Positions 63,791-64,000 of a stretch of 64,000 nt of DNA are shown piece after piece. Made by a program: the position numbers and the translations under genes. The DNA comes from Pomphorhynchus laevis. Taxonomy: Eukaryota; Acanthocephala; Palaeacanthocephala; Echinorhynchida; Pomphorhynchidae. The notes under the pieces were generated by a model. That model saw only the letters and a program-made list of their open reading frames with translations. It had not been told where the DNA came from and ran no database searches. The stretch covers positions 1 to 64,000 of the forward strand of contig WNNJ02001140.1 of assembly GCA_012934845.2 (NCBI GenBank), read 5' to 3'. Position 1 is the stretch's first letter, and each line of letters opens with the position of its first letter.

Positions 63791-64000
63791 GTATATCAAT
63801 AGAGCTTAGGCACAATTAGTTTAGTAAAATATGAACTTCTTTCTCGTCATCTTCTGATGGAAGTCATTTGATAATTACATTCCACAACTTTCTAGAGTCT
63901 TCTTTTATTGATATTAGAAGGCTTCATGTACTATATCTGAAGACTATGGGTTTAATGTTGACTGAAGTGATCGGATCAATTGACTGCGAACTATAGTTGG
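63790..64000. other. Window end, nothing recognised
   Basis: About 200 bases beyond the last LINE copy with no recognisable gene or repeat. Confidence 0.4.

Overview
This is AT-rich DNA from an animal, most likely an invertebrate. Several genes are split by very short spliceosomal introns (about 45-52 bases, possibly 31-34 in places), and the rest is dominated by animal-type transposable elements: LINEs of at least four groups, Penelope-like elements (PLEs), a Tc1-type transposon, fold-back elements, and a decayed multicopy gene of a type I remember mainly from arthropods. An arthropod or related invertebrate fits best, but nothing here settles the species.

Layout. About 3.2-25.0 kb is one minus-strand host gene. 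Its exons at 24997-24749, 18710-18503, 11285-10599 and 4036-3204 join in matching phases into a predicted 600-residue coiled-coil protein. Its long introns hold two unlike LINEs with a restriction-enzyme-like endonuclease (7.1-9.1 kb plus; 15.1-18.2 kb minus), several PLE 3' ends, two fold-back elements and a transposase-like pseudogene (21.3-23.0 kb). From 26.3 to 44.5 kb the window is mostly element debris: an L2/CR1-type LINE (26.5-30.8 kb, minus) that appears to sit inside a PLE tail, a broken Tc1 transposase (32.7-33.3 kb), a divergent pair of I-type LINEs (35.2-38.1 kb minus, 38.6-41.6 kb plus) with two tRNA-like sequences between them, and a folded-back LINE relic (43.6-44.5 kb).

From 44.85 kb a plus-strand gene for a secreted or cell-surface EGF-repeat protein begins. 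Exon 1 (44854-45028) and exon 2 (57749-57886) join in phase 1 across a 12.7 kb intron. That intron holds a PLE piece with a GIY-YIG endonuclease, an RTE-type LINE end, a PLE reverse transcriptase and, on the opposite strand at 51138-49172, a complete nested gene. This nested gene is the most striking object in the window: 16 exons, 15 introns of 49-52 bases, encoding a 407-residue protein made of a signal peptide, seven copies of a 50-residue acidic module (each split over two mini-exons) and a short terminal exon. The modules follow an A-B-B-C-A-B-C order. From 58.5 kb onward are two more L2-type LINE copies on the minus strand.

A second candidate for something undescribed is a pseudoknotted RNA element in the 3' region of the PLE family, present in at least four copies with paired changes between them.
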